In this document: one piece after another, positions 18,108 to 24,589 of the stretch
Layout: the number at the start of each line of letters is the position of its first letter
How positions within the stretch are numbered: position 1 is the first letter of the stretch
Origin: Neorhizobium lilium
Lineage (GTDB): Bacteria > Pseudomonadota > Alphaproteobacteria > Rhizobiales > Rhizobiaceae
DNA length: 64,000 nucleotides
Reading direction: 5' to 3'
Assembly (NCBI RefSeq): GCF_004053875.1
Contig: NZ_SBIP01000002.1
Span: 1,178,001 to 1,242,000, forward strand
The notes under the pieces: generated by a model
Database searches by the model: none
The model's input: only the letters and a program-made list of their open reading frames with translations
Told to the model about the DNA's origin: nothing
Position numbers and translations under genes: made by a program

Positions 18108-18132
18108 AACACCAGAAGCAATGCTTGGTTCC
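18108..18132 (-). promoter_or_regulatory. EcfG-type promoter for the second ku
   Basis: Minus strand GGAAC (18132-18128), 16 bases, TGTT (18111-18108); 26 bases before the TTG. Its -35 abuts the divergent -35 at 18133. Confidence 0.65.
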
Positions 18133-18157
18133 GGAACAAAGCATTCGACCATCCGTT
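18133..18157 (+). promoter_or_regulatory. EcfG-type promoter for the 66-residue protein
   Basis: GGAAC, 16 bases, CGTT: full consensus, 32 bases before the ATG at 18190. The two -35 boxes form GGTTCCGGAAC. Confidence 0.75.
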
Positions 18158-18189
18158 TGCACCGGGACGACATGACAGGAGACAAGCCT

Positions 18190-18390
18190 ATGAGCATGGA
18201 CAGCAATCCGACCTCCCCCACCGAAGACGACGACAGGAAGACGGAGAGCACGGCTCGCGAAAAGGGCCACAAGGCCGATCTGGAAGAGCAGTTGAACGAA
18301 GGGCTGGAAGACACGTTTCCGGCAAGCGACCCCGTCTCGACAACGGTCACCTCCATTCCGGCAGGCACTCCGCCTCCGCCTAAAAACTGA
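18190..18390 (+). CDS. Small acidic stress-type protein of unknown function
   Basis: 66 residues, hydrophilic, no signal or membrane segment, probably disordered. The N-terminal half is rich in Asp/Glu/Ser/Thr; the core LEEQLNEGLEDTFPASDPVS is a motif I recognise in short rhizobial proteins of unknown role. AGGAGA sits eight bases before the chosen ATG; an earlier in-frame ATG (18172) has none. Full-consensus EcfG promoter upstream. The gene is divergent from the second ku. Confidence 0.75.
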   Translation: MSMDSNPTSPTEDDDRKTESTAREKGHKADLEEQLNEGLEDTFPASDPVSTTVTSIPAGTPPPPKN

Positions 18391-18590
18391 CCCGTACAAC
18401 TCCCGCAGAAATTCACTGGAACAAATGGGGCGGCTTCCTGGATAGGGAGTCGCCTTACTTCATTTATCCTCTGTGACTTTTTCGGGATATCCGAACTTGC
18501 CTTCGATGCTGTAAGGAGAACCAACTGGGTATGGTGGGCTGATATTTCTTTCGGGCGGGGCGCCGTTTGATGATGGCATCAGAGGTCGGA

Positions 18591-18773
18591 ATGTCGAAAC
18601 AAGATAGATCTGTTACGGAACAGGAAAAGAAGATCGGGCGGCGCGTCAGCCGGCAGGTTTCCGTTCTCCTGACCGAGATCGAAAAGGAAGACGTGCCGGA
18701 CAGGCTGCTCGACCTTGCCCGGGAGCTTCAAAAAGCGCTGAACGACAAGCTTGAGGCCCGCGCGGCGGAATAG
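18591..18773 (+). CDS. Small NepR-like protein (possible anti-sigma factor)
   Basis: 60 residues, all helical in character. The core, IGRRVSRQVSVLLTEIE then EDVPDRLLDLARELQKAL, resembles the two helices of NepR, the anti-sigma factor that holds EcfG (typical pattern: IG-R--Y---E-VPDR-LDLL-QL). The ATG at 18591 follows AGAGGTCGG; an earlier start at 18567 lacks a site. No EcfG promoter is visible in the 200 bases upstream. It lies 5 kb from the sigma gene. Similarity is by eye and the LDLL-to-LDLA change makes it uncertain; it may be an unrelated short protein. Confidence 0.5.
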   Translation: MSKQDRSVTEQEKKIGRRVSRQVSVLLTEIEKEDVPDRLLDLARELQKALNDKLEARAAE

Positions 18774-18866
18774 TCGCGACCGACTGTACTTGGTCGCGCC
18801 TGCGCCGGCCCGGAACCCCCTCTGCAGCATGCTCCTGGCCTCGTTGAAGCGGCATATCCTCCCTCT

Positions 18867-18891
18867 GGAACTTTGATCTTCCGTTCAGGTT
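18867..18891 (+). promoter_or_regulatory. EcfG-type promoter for the isochorismatase-like gene
   Basis: GGAAC, 16 bases, GGTT, ending 32 bases before the ATG at 18924. Confidence 0.65.
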
Positions 18892-18923
18892 CTTTGGCCT
18901 CCTGAAATGAGGAGGAGGAAACC

Positions 18924-19507
18924 ATGGAGGATCTTGGTCGCTGCCGCCACCTTTGCGTCGATATGCAGCGCATGTTCGCCGAAGATACGCCCTGGAACAT
19001 ACCCTGGATGGCGCGGGTGCGCGAACCGGTCGCCGCATTGGCGGGGGCCCGCCCGAGGGAACCATTTTTAACCGCTTCGTGCCGCCCGTCACGCCGGAGG
19101 ATGCCGTTCGGAGCTGGCGGGACTATTACCGCAAATGGCCGATGATGACGCGCCACCGGCTCGGCAACGAAATGGTGGATCTCGTTCCCGAGCTGCGGGC
19201 GCTGGTTCCACCCGCCATCGTCTTCGACAAGCCCTGCTACTCCCCCTGGCTCGACGGGCGGCTTCACGCCTTCCTTCAGCAGCAGGAGATCACGACGCTG
19301 GTCATCTCGGGCGGCGAAACCGACGTCTGCGTGCTTGCTACCGTCGTCGGCGCCGTCGACCTCGGCTACTACATCGTGCTTCTCAAGGATGGGATCTGCA
19401 GTACCTCCGACCAGACCCATGACGCTTCCCTCTCGCTGTTCGGCACCCGCTTCTCAAGCCAGCTTCGGCTTGCCTCCACGGAGGAAATCCTCAGTCAGTG
19501 GGGATAG
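18924..19507 (+). pseudogene. Cysteine hydrolase, isochorismatase family, frameshifted
   Basis: The start (18924, after AGGAGGAGG) gives EDLGRCRHLCVDMQRMFAED with the catalytic Asp, up to about 19050. The rest of the same protein then continues in another frame to 19507: EGTIFNRFVPPVTPEDAVRS, FDKPCYSPWLDGRLH (catalytic Lys) and SGGETDVCVLATVVGAVDLG (catalytic Cys). Adding one C to the CCC run at 19052-19054 restores a single frame of about 195 residues. So either the gene is inactive or the sequence lacks one base. Family members hydrolyse isochorismate, nicotinamide or carbamates; the substrate is unknown here. Confidence 0.8.
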
Positions 19508-19515
19508 ATGGTTGC

Positions 19516-19540
19516 GGAACCTTACGCGCGCCCATCTGTT
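19516..19540 (+). promoter_or_regulatory. EcfG-type promoter for BON protein
   Basis: GGAAC, 16 bases, TGTT, 42 bases before the ATG at 19583. It rules out an open upstream start at 19508. Confidence 0.65.
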
Positions 19541-19582
19541 TCCAAAGCAGAGCAATGGTGCTCGCCATCGCAGGAGAGACCG

Positions 19583-19975
19583 ATGAAAAATGAGGAACCA
19601 AAGGCGGGACGGCCGGGCGAAACCTCGCAATGGCCACGCTGGGAAGGTCCGGCGGAAAGCCGCCCGAGCGGCTATCTCCAGGGAGAGGCAAACATATTCG
19701 CCGATGGCCCGGAGACGCAAAACCATGCAGGCGAGCCGCCGGCCGATTACGACCGCCCCGACCATCTGGTCGAGCAGGATATCAAGGAAAAGCTGACCCA
19801 GGACGCTTTTCTCGATCCCACCAACCTGACGGTCACCGTCAGCGGCGGCGAAGTCCTTCTGGAGGGATTTGTCGCAAAACTTGCCGACAAGGAGCAGGCT
19901 GAAGCGACCGCTATGTCTGTACATGGCGCGCGCTCCTGCCAGAACAACCTGCGCCTTGCGCCTGAACGGCACTGA
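19583..19975 (+). CDS. BON-domain protein with hydrophilic N-terminus
   Basis: 130 residues. The first about 65 are polar, rich in Gly/Pro/Glu and probably disordered. The BON domain follows: HLVEQDIKEKLTQDAFLDPT, LTVTVSGGEVLLEGFVAKL, then RSCQNNL. AGGAGAGA precedes the ATG. It resembles the C-terminus of the protein at 32882, which has the same D-(I)-K/E-L-D-AFLD/ILD-N(L/I)-VTV-G-V-L-GFV pattern. Probably cytoplasmic. Function unknown; stress-linked by promoter and by family. Confidence 0.8.
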   Translation: MKNEEPKAGRPGETSQWPRWEGPAESRPSGYLQGEANIFADGPETQNHAGEPPADYDRPDHLVEQDIKEKLTQDAFLDPTNLTVTVSGGEVLLEGFVAKLADKEQAEATAMSVHGARSCQNNLRLAPERH

Positions 19976-20032
19976 AATGGTGGCTTGCGCCTGTCAAGCC
20001 GCCCGCTGAGGTCACCGAATTCATGCTGATTC

Positions 20033-20057
20033 GGAACCTTGCAAGCATCTTCACGTT
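20033..20057 (+). promoter_or_regulatory. EcfG-type promoter for YciF-like gene
   Basis: GGAAC, 16 bases, CGTT: full consensus, 56 bases before the ATG at 20114. Confidence 0.75.
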
Positions 20058-20113
20058 AGGTGCATCGCAAGCCCACGCGAACCAATTTTGAGAACAACCA
20101 AGGAGAGAAACCC

Positions 20114-20611
20114 ATGGCTACCAAGACCCTGAACGACCTATTCCACGAGACGCTCAAGGACATCTACTACGCCGAGCGCCAGATCCTGAAGGCACTGCCG
20201 AAGATGGCTCGTGCGGCCCAGGACGAACAGCTGAAGGCTGCATTTCTGCAGCACAAGGAAGAAACCGAAGGTCAGATCGACCGCCTGAAGCAGGTGTTCG
20301 AAATCATCGGCAAGCGTGCACAGGGCAAGACCTGTGATGCGATCGAAGGCATTCTTTCCGAAGGCGAAGAAATCATGGACGAATTCAAGGGCACGCCTGC
20401 TCTTGATGCCGGCCTTCTCGCGGCCGCACAGGCTGTCGAGCACTACGAAATCAGCCGCTACGGCACGCTGCGTTCCTGGGCTCAGCAGCTCGGCATGAAG
20501 GACGCCGCCACCCTTCTCGAGGAAACGCTCGCAGAGGAATCCAAGACGGATGAACTTCTGAGCGGACTTGCCGAAACGGCCGTCAATTCTGCCGCCAAGA
20601 AGGCCGCCTGA
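20114..20611 (+). CDS. YciF/YciE-like ferritin-fold protein (DUF892)
   Basis: 165 residues forming a four-helix bundle. TLNDLFHETLKDIYYAERQI is the family opening; QHKEETEGQIDRL, AVEHYEISRYG and EETLAEESKTDELL supply the Glu/His residues expected of a di-iron site. The E. coli relatives YciE and YciF are stress-induced under RpoS. Cytoplasmic. AGGAGAG lies before the ATG; an in-frame start at 20060 sits against the promoter -10 and is rejected. Two terminator hairpins follow. A second, diverged member is encoded at 44260. Confidence 0.9.
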   Translation: MATKTLNDLFHETLKDIYYAERQILKALPKMARAAQDEQLKAAFLQHKEETEGQIDRLKQVFEIIGKRAQGKTCDAIEGILSEGEEIMDEFKGTPALDAGLLAAAQAVEHYEISRYGTLRSWAQQLGMKDAATLLEETLAEESKTDELLSGLAETAVNSAAKKAA

Positions 20612-20617
20612 ATAAGC

Positions 20618-20643
20618 AAGAGGATGCCATCAGGCATCCTCTT
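20618..20643 (+). terminator. Hairpin after YciF-like gene
   Basis: AAGAGGATGCC / GGCATCCTCTT with a 4-base loop, seven bases after the stop. No T run directly follows, so it may protect the 3' end. Confidence 0.55.
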
Positions 20644-20652
20644 CACCAACTG

Positions 20653-20681
20653 AAAAGGTCCGGTAAAACCGGACCTTTTTT
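20653..20681. terminator. Rho-independent terminator
   Basis: AAAAGGTCCGGT-AAA-ACCGGACCTTTT with a T run, between convergent genes. A-rich on the left, so it can work in both directions. Confidence 0.85.
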
Positions 20682-20700
20682 ATGTCTTCAAGCATGACGA

Positions 20701-20946
20701 TCAGGCATGAGCGCTGAGCCGAGGCGCTGCTCCTGCCACCGTTGGAGAACGGCTGATCGGAAGCATCTCGCCATTCGGCGCCTGCAGTCGGAACAGCCTC
20801 TCGGCAAATCGTCCTTTGCGAACGAATTGGGATTTGGCCGCTTCCAGCGCAAGCTCGTAGGTGTGGTGATAGGACGCAGATCTTACGCCATCTATGACGT
20901 AGACCCAGCCGGTTGCATCGGGCATTATGTCGCAGTATTTTTGCAT
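20701..20946 (-). CDS. Small DUF2188-like protein
   Basis: 81 residues without a signal. WVYVIDGVRSASYHHTYELA, LEAAKSQFV and RLQAPNGEML follow the pattern of DUF2188 (a single-strand-rich domain with a ...A-A-A helix and a final G-L/M strand), but I cannot prove the match. GGGAAGGAGA precedes the ATG. EcfG-type promoter 27 bases upstream. Function unknown. Confidence 0.65.
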   Translation of the reverse strand: MQKYCDIMPDATGWVYVIDGVRSASYHHTYELALEAAKSQFVRKGRFAERLFRLQAPNGEMLPISRSPTVAGAAPRLSAHA

Positions 20947-20972
20947 TGTGATGTCTCCTTCCCGGCGGCTCT

Positions 20973-20997
20973 AACCAAATTCTCAGTCATAAGTTCC
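20973..20997 (-). promoter_or_regulatory. EcfG-type promoter for DUF2188-like gene
   Basis: Minus strand GGAAC (20997-20993), 16 bases, GGTT (20976-20973). Confidence 0.65.
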
Positions 20998-21058
20998 GCC
21001 GGTTTGGATTGCCGCTCATTCTTTCTCGGAAAGAAGCGCGCAAGATGGAGATTGCGTT

Positions 21059-21083
21059 GGAACTTTCACGTTGCACCCCCGTT
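21059..21083 (+). promoter_or_regulatory. EcfG-type promoter for DUF2934 gene
   Basis: GGAAC, 16 bases, CGTT: full consensus, 27 bases before the ATG at 21111. Confidence 0.75.
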
Positions 21084-21110
21084 GTGGCGGTTGGGCGAAT
21101 GGAGACGATG

Positions 21111-21458
21111 ATGGCGGAATCCGAAGACGATTGGATCAAGGCGCGCGCTTACGAGTTGTGGGAGGCGGAGGGTTACCCCACAGGCAAGGATACCGAGCAC
21201 TGGGAGCGCGCAACGCTCGAATACGAGAGCGCAAAACAGACGACCGGCAATCTGCCGAAGTCGCGCCGCAAGAGCGCAGAGCCTCCGGCTGCAGAGGAGC
21301 CGGTCAAACCCGCAACAAAGCCGACGGCAAAACCCAGCAAGGCTGCCGCCTCGAAAGTGGTGACGGCCAAAACAACATCTGCGGCACCGAAGACGCCGGC
21401 GCCCTCGCCGGAAGTACCTGGCAAAAAGCGTGCAAAGAAGGCCTCGACCGAGGCCTGA
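21111..21458 (+). CDS. DUF2934 protein with Ala/Lys/Pro-rich tail
   Basis: 115 residues. The N-terminal about 40 match the DUF2934 pattern: DDWIKARAYELWEAEGYPTG, then D-EHWERA-LEYE. The remaining about 70 residues are low-complexity Ala/Lys/Pro/Thr, histone-H1-like, which suggests nucleic-acid contact. GGAGA lies five bases before the ATG. In-frame starts upstream fall before the promoter and are excluded. Function unknown. Confidence 0.75.
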   Translation: MAESEDDWIKARAYELWEAEGYPTGKDTEHWERATLEYESAKQTTGNLPKSRRKSAEPPAAEEPVKPATKPTAKPSKAAASKVVTAKTTSAAPKTPAPSPEVPGKKRAKKASTEA

Positions 21459-21587
21459 CGTGCCCCACCTCCGCAAGAGGATGACGACTGCCCGTGGCGT
21501 TTCCCACCCGCCGCGGCGAGTGGTTTATTTATGCTTTGGGCGCCGAAATGCCATTTCTTCTTATTCATTCAAACCGTATTCTGGAAT

Positions 21588-21613
21588 GGAACGGGGCATA
21601 TGAACGATGCGTT
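21588..21613 (+). promoter_or_regulatory. EcfG-type promoter for glgA
   Basis: GGAAC, 17 bases, CGTT: full consensus; leaves a leader of about 130 bases before the ATG at 21751. Confidence 0.6.
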
Positions 21614-21750
21614 CTCAGTCATGCAAATGCAGCATGGCAGAGGCAAGCATAATGGATGTACATGCCCGGTTCGATGAAATTGGTGTTAATCCTGGTCACA
21701 GGATGAGCCGATCCGCCGCATCTGACCGCGGAAATAGGGATATTGCGCAT

Positions 21751-23226
21751 ATGAAGGTTCTGTCAGTCACTTCCGAGATCTTTCCTTTGGTAAAGACCGG
21801 CGGCTTGGCAGACGTTACGGGTTCGCTTCCAAAGGCTCTGGTCGCCAGTGGCATCGAGACGACGTCCATCGTGCCGGGCTACCCGAAGGTCATGCGGCTG
21901 CTGAACAATGCCACCCCGCTCCTCGTCTTCGACGATCTGCTCGGCGTGCAGGCGGCTCTGATCCACGCTCGCATCGACGACCTCAGCCTTTTCATCCTCG
22001 ATGCGCCCGAACTTTATGATCGCTCCGGCGGTCCCTATGTGGATGGCAACGGGCGCGATCATCACGACAACTGGAGACGCTTTGCCGCCCTGTCGCGGGC
22101 CGCGGCCGAGATTGCCAACGGCATATTGCCTGGGTGGCAGCCGGACCTCGTGCACACCCACGACTGGCAGTCTGCCATGACCTCCGTCTACATGCGGGAA
22201 ATGGGATGCTCGGTCCCGGTGGTGATCACCATCCACAACATCGCCTTCCAGGGCCAGTATTCGGCCGATATCCTTCCCGCGATCGGACTGTCGAGCAGCC
22301 TGTTTTCGTCGAAAGGCCTCGAATATTACGGCGATATCAGCTTCCTGAAGGGCGGCTTGGTAACGGCCGATGCCATCACCACCGTCAGCCCGACTTATGC
22401 CCGCGAAATCCTGACGCCCCGCTTCGGCATGGGCATGGACGGTATCCTCAACGAGCGGGTCTCGGTGCTGCGAGGCATCGTCAACGGGATCGACCTGGAT
22501 GTCTGGGATCCGGCCACCGACCCGCATCTGCCCCGGAACTACGACCTGCATAGCCTGCGGCGGAAGCGCGAAATCCGACAGATCCTGCTCAAGAATTTCG
22601 ACCTCGACACGGAAGGCAATGGGCCGGTCTTCTCCGCCGTCAGCCGTCTCACCTGGCAGAAGGGTCTCGATATGCTGGCCGAGACGGCCGATGAGATCGT
22701 CGCGAACGGTGGCAAGCTGATCATCTTCGGCCAGGGCGATCCGGAGGTGGAACAGCATCTGATCCGCACCGCCGAGCGCTATCCGGGCCGCATGGCGGTG
22801 CATATCGGCTATGACGAACCGATTGCCCATTTGATACACGGTGGCTCGGATGCGATCGTCCAGCCGTCACGCTTCGAGCCTTGCGGCCTGACGCAGCTCT
22901 ACGCATTGCGCTATGGCACCGTACCTGTGGTGTCGCGCACCGGCGGCCTGTCGGAGACCATCATCGACGCAAACGACGCAGCCATGTCTGCGCGCGTGGC
23001 AACCGGCTTCCAGTTCCATCCTGTCACGACGGATGGCCTGCGTCTGGCGCTTCGGCGTGCCATGCACGCATTTGAAGAACCGAAAATGTGGGCGCGGCTG
23101 CAGAACCAGGGCATGAAGGCGAAGTTTTCCTGGGAGCGCAGTGCCCAGCAATATGCAACGGTCTATGCAAACATAGTGCGCAAGTCCGGCCATGCACCGC
23201 AGAGCATTCGCCGGGCGACATTCTAG
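21751..23226 (+). CDS. glgA: Glycogen synthase (ADP-glucose type)
   Basis: 491 residues, family GT5. MKVLSVTSEIFPLVKTGGLA holds the KTGGLADV motif that binds ADP-glucose; the second Rossmann half has SRLTWQKGLDML and PSRFEPCGLTQLYALRYGT. It adds glucose from ADP-glucose to glycogen. The ATG at 21751 matches the family start; the frame is open for 48 more codons but they are not family-like and begin at the promoter. Usual rhizobial glg operons contain glgB, glgC, glgA, glgP; this copy stands alone, so it may be a second, stress-controlled glgA. glgX lies 1.4 kb downstream on the other strand. Confidence 0.93.
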   Translation: MKVLSVTSEIFPLVKTGGLADVTGSLPKALVASGIETTSIVPGYPKVMRLLNNATPLLVFDDLLGVQAALIHARIDDLSLFILDAPELYDRSGGPYVDGNGRDHHDNWRRFAALSRAAAEIANGILPGWQPDLVHTHDWQSAMTSVYMREMGCSVPVVITIHNIAFQGQYSADILPAIGLSSSLFSSKGLEYYGDISFLKGGLVTADAITTVSPTYAREILTPRFGMGMDGILNERVSVLRGIVNGIDLDVWDPATDPHLPRNYDLHSLRRKREIRQILLKNFDLDTEGNGPVFSAVSRLTWQKGLDMLAETADEIVANGGKLIIFGQGDPEVEQHLIRTAERYPGRMAVHIGYDEPIAHLIHGGSDAIVQPSRFEPCGLTQLYALRYGTVPVVSRTGGLSETIIDANDAAMSARVATGFQFHPVTTDGLRLALRRAMHAFEEPKMWARLQNQGMKAKFSWERSAQQYATVYANIVRKSGHAPQSIRRATF

Positions 23227-23255
23227 GGCCAAGCCGGCCCGAGGGCCATCCGCAG

Positions 23256-23834
23256 TCACCTGGGCGTCATAAGCCGGGCAAGTTGTGGACTGACGATTGC
23301 CGAGAAAACGTCCGGTTTTCCAAGCGCACGCGCCGACAGCATCGCCCCGTGCACCGAGGCAATCAGGATTTCTGCTTCCTGTTCCGGCGGCGCGGATAAA
23401 CTGAACAACCCTTGCTCGACCCCCGCTTCGAGCACGGATCTCACCCAGATGGCCAGGTTGCGAAAATGGGCCCGGACATGCGCCGCGACCTCCTCCGGCA
23501 GCATCTGCATCTCGCTGGCGAGCATTGCGCAGACGCAAAACGGCTGCGAGGCGTCTAGAATGCATGACTGCCAGTAGCCTAGATAGGCCTCCAGCTGCTT
23601 GGCCGGGTTCGTGACCTGCTCGCCAAGGGCTTTCAGTCCCGAGACGGCGCGTTGCACATACCGATCCAGCAGAACCTCGACCAGTTCAGCCTTTGTCGGA
23701 AAATGATGGTGTATGCTGGCCTTCCTGATGCCGACGGCATCGGAAATGTCCGCATAGCTAAAACCGTTATAGCCTCCCGCGACGACGAGAGACTCTGCGA
23801 CATCCAATATTTTTTCCGAAGTCGAAACGTTCAT
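23256..23834 (-). CDS. TetR-family repressor
   Basis: 192 residues. DNA-binding domain at about 5-52: EKILDVAESLVVAGGYNGFS, YADISDAVGIRKASIHHHFP, TKAEL. The ligand domain includes CILDASQPFCVCAMLASEMQ with three cysteines, as in regulators that sense reactive electrophiles. It is divergent from a membrane-protein gene (131-base gap) with two similar operator-like sites: one near its own start, one over the neighbour's promoter. Convergent with glgA. Confidence 0.88.
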   Translation of the reverse strand: MNVSTSEKILDVAESLVVAGGYNGFSYADISDAVGIRKASIHHHFPTKAELVEVLLDRYVQRAVSGLKALGEQVTNPAKQLEAYLGYWQSCILDASQPFCVCAMLASEMQMLPEEVAAHVRAHFRNLAIWVRSVLEAGVEQGLFSLSAPPEQEAEILIASVHGAMLSARALGKPDVFSAIVSPQLARLMTPR

Positions 23835-23841
23835 GATGCTG

Positions 23842-23857
23842 CCTACCTTCTGCTAGG
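23842..23857. promoter_or_regulatory. Second TetR operator-like site
   Basis: CCTACCTTCTGCTAGG matches the site at 23928 at 12 of 16 positions and lies just before the tetR start; suggests autorepression. Confidence 0.5.
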
Positions 23858-23911
23858 GAGGCTGTCAATGTTCGGGGTGCCCGTTTGAATCCAGCCGGCC
23901 CAACAAAGGAA

Positions 23912-23943
23912 TTGACATCGAAAATTACCTACCTATTAGTAGG
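23912..23943 (+). promoter_or_regulatory. Sigma-70-type promoter with overlapping TetR operator
   Basis: TTGACA (23912-23917) is a perfect -35; a -10-like TATTAG follows at 23934. The inverted repeat CCTAC-CTATTA-GTAGG (23928-23943) covers the -10, so a bound repressor would block RNA polymerase. Confidence 0.65.
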
Positions 23944-23965
23944 ATGGCATTCCAAGGAGTCTGCC

Positions 23966-24529
23966 ATGTCAAATCAATCGAATACCCAATCCAACTGGTT
24001 GCGATCCTACTATCTTATCCGCGCCCTCTTCTCGATCTTCTGGATCGCAGCTGCCGTCCTTTTCGGCGCTCATTCCGCCTTTGCCTTTCTGTTGCTCGTC
24101 ATCTACCCGGCCTGGGATGCCCTCGCCAATCTTGTCGATGCCCGCTCGAATGGCGGTCTGAAGGCTAATCGGTCCCAAGCATTGAACGTTGCCGTCAGTA
24201 CGATAACGGCACTGGCGGTCTTCTTCGCCTTGATGAAGGACAACCAGGCGGTTCTGGCCGTCTTCGGCGTCTGGGCGATCCTGTCCGGCCTGCTGCAGCT
24301 TTCCACCGCAGTGCGGCGGTGGCGCCTTTATGGCGCGCAATGGGCTATGATCCTGAGCGGCGCTCAATCAACGCTTGCCGGCGGGTTTATGATCACCCGG
24401 TCTCTCGGTGCCATCCAGCCCACTATTCTCGACATCGTGCCCTATGTCGGCTTCGGCGCTTTCTATTTCCTGCTATCGGCAATCTTGCTGACAGTTGCGG
24501 CCTCTCGCACGGCAACTGCCAAGCCTTAG
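23966..24529 (+). CDS. Small integral membrane protein, DUF308-like
   Basis: 187 residues with about six hydrophobic segments and short loops: YYLIRALFSIFWIAAAVLFG, FAFLLLVIYPAWDALANLVD, ALAVFFALMK, AVFGVWAILSGLLQL, MILSGAQSTLAGGFM, FGAFYFLLSAILLTVAAS. The GVWAILSGLLQL and GAFYFLLSAI segments look like DUF308 (HdeD-type) repeats. AAGGAG precedes the ATG. It is the evident target of the divergent TetR. Function unknown. Confidence 0.8.
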   Translation: MSNQSNTQSNWLRSYYLIRALFSIFWIAAAVLFGAHSAFAFLLLVIYPAWDALANLVDARSNGGLKANRSQALNVAVSTITALAVFFALMKDNQAVLAVFGVWAILSGLLQLSTAVRRWRLYGAQWAMILSGAQSTLAGGFMITRSLGAIQPTILDIVPYVGFGAFYFLLSAILLTVAASRTATAKP

Positions 24530-24530
24530 C

Positions 24531-24568
24531 AACGAAAGAGGCCGGCGCTGGGGCCGGCCTCTTTCGTT
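24531..24568. terminator. Bidirectional terminator
   Basis: A perfect 16-base-pair stem (AACGAAAGAGGCCGGC and its complement) around a 6-base loop, between convergent genes. Confidence 0.85.
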
Positions 24569-24589
24569 CGCATGTTGTTGACTGACCGC

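Noticed and set aside
18428-18454. An imperfect hairpin after the 66-residue gene
   Set aside because: Stem is interrupted and no T run follows; not enough to call a terminator.
21607-21750. A 48-codon N-terminal extension of glgA
   Set aside because: It would start inside the EcfG promoter, and the family begins at MKVLSVTSE (21751).
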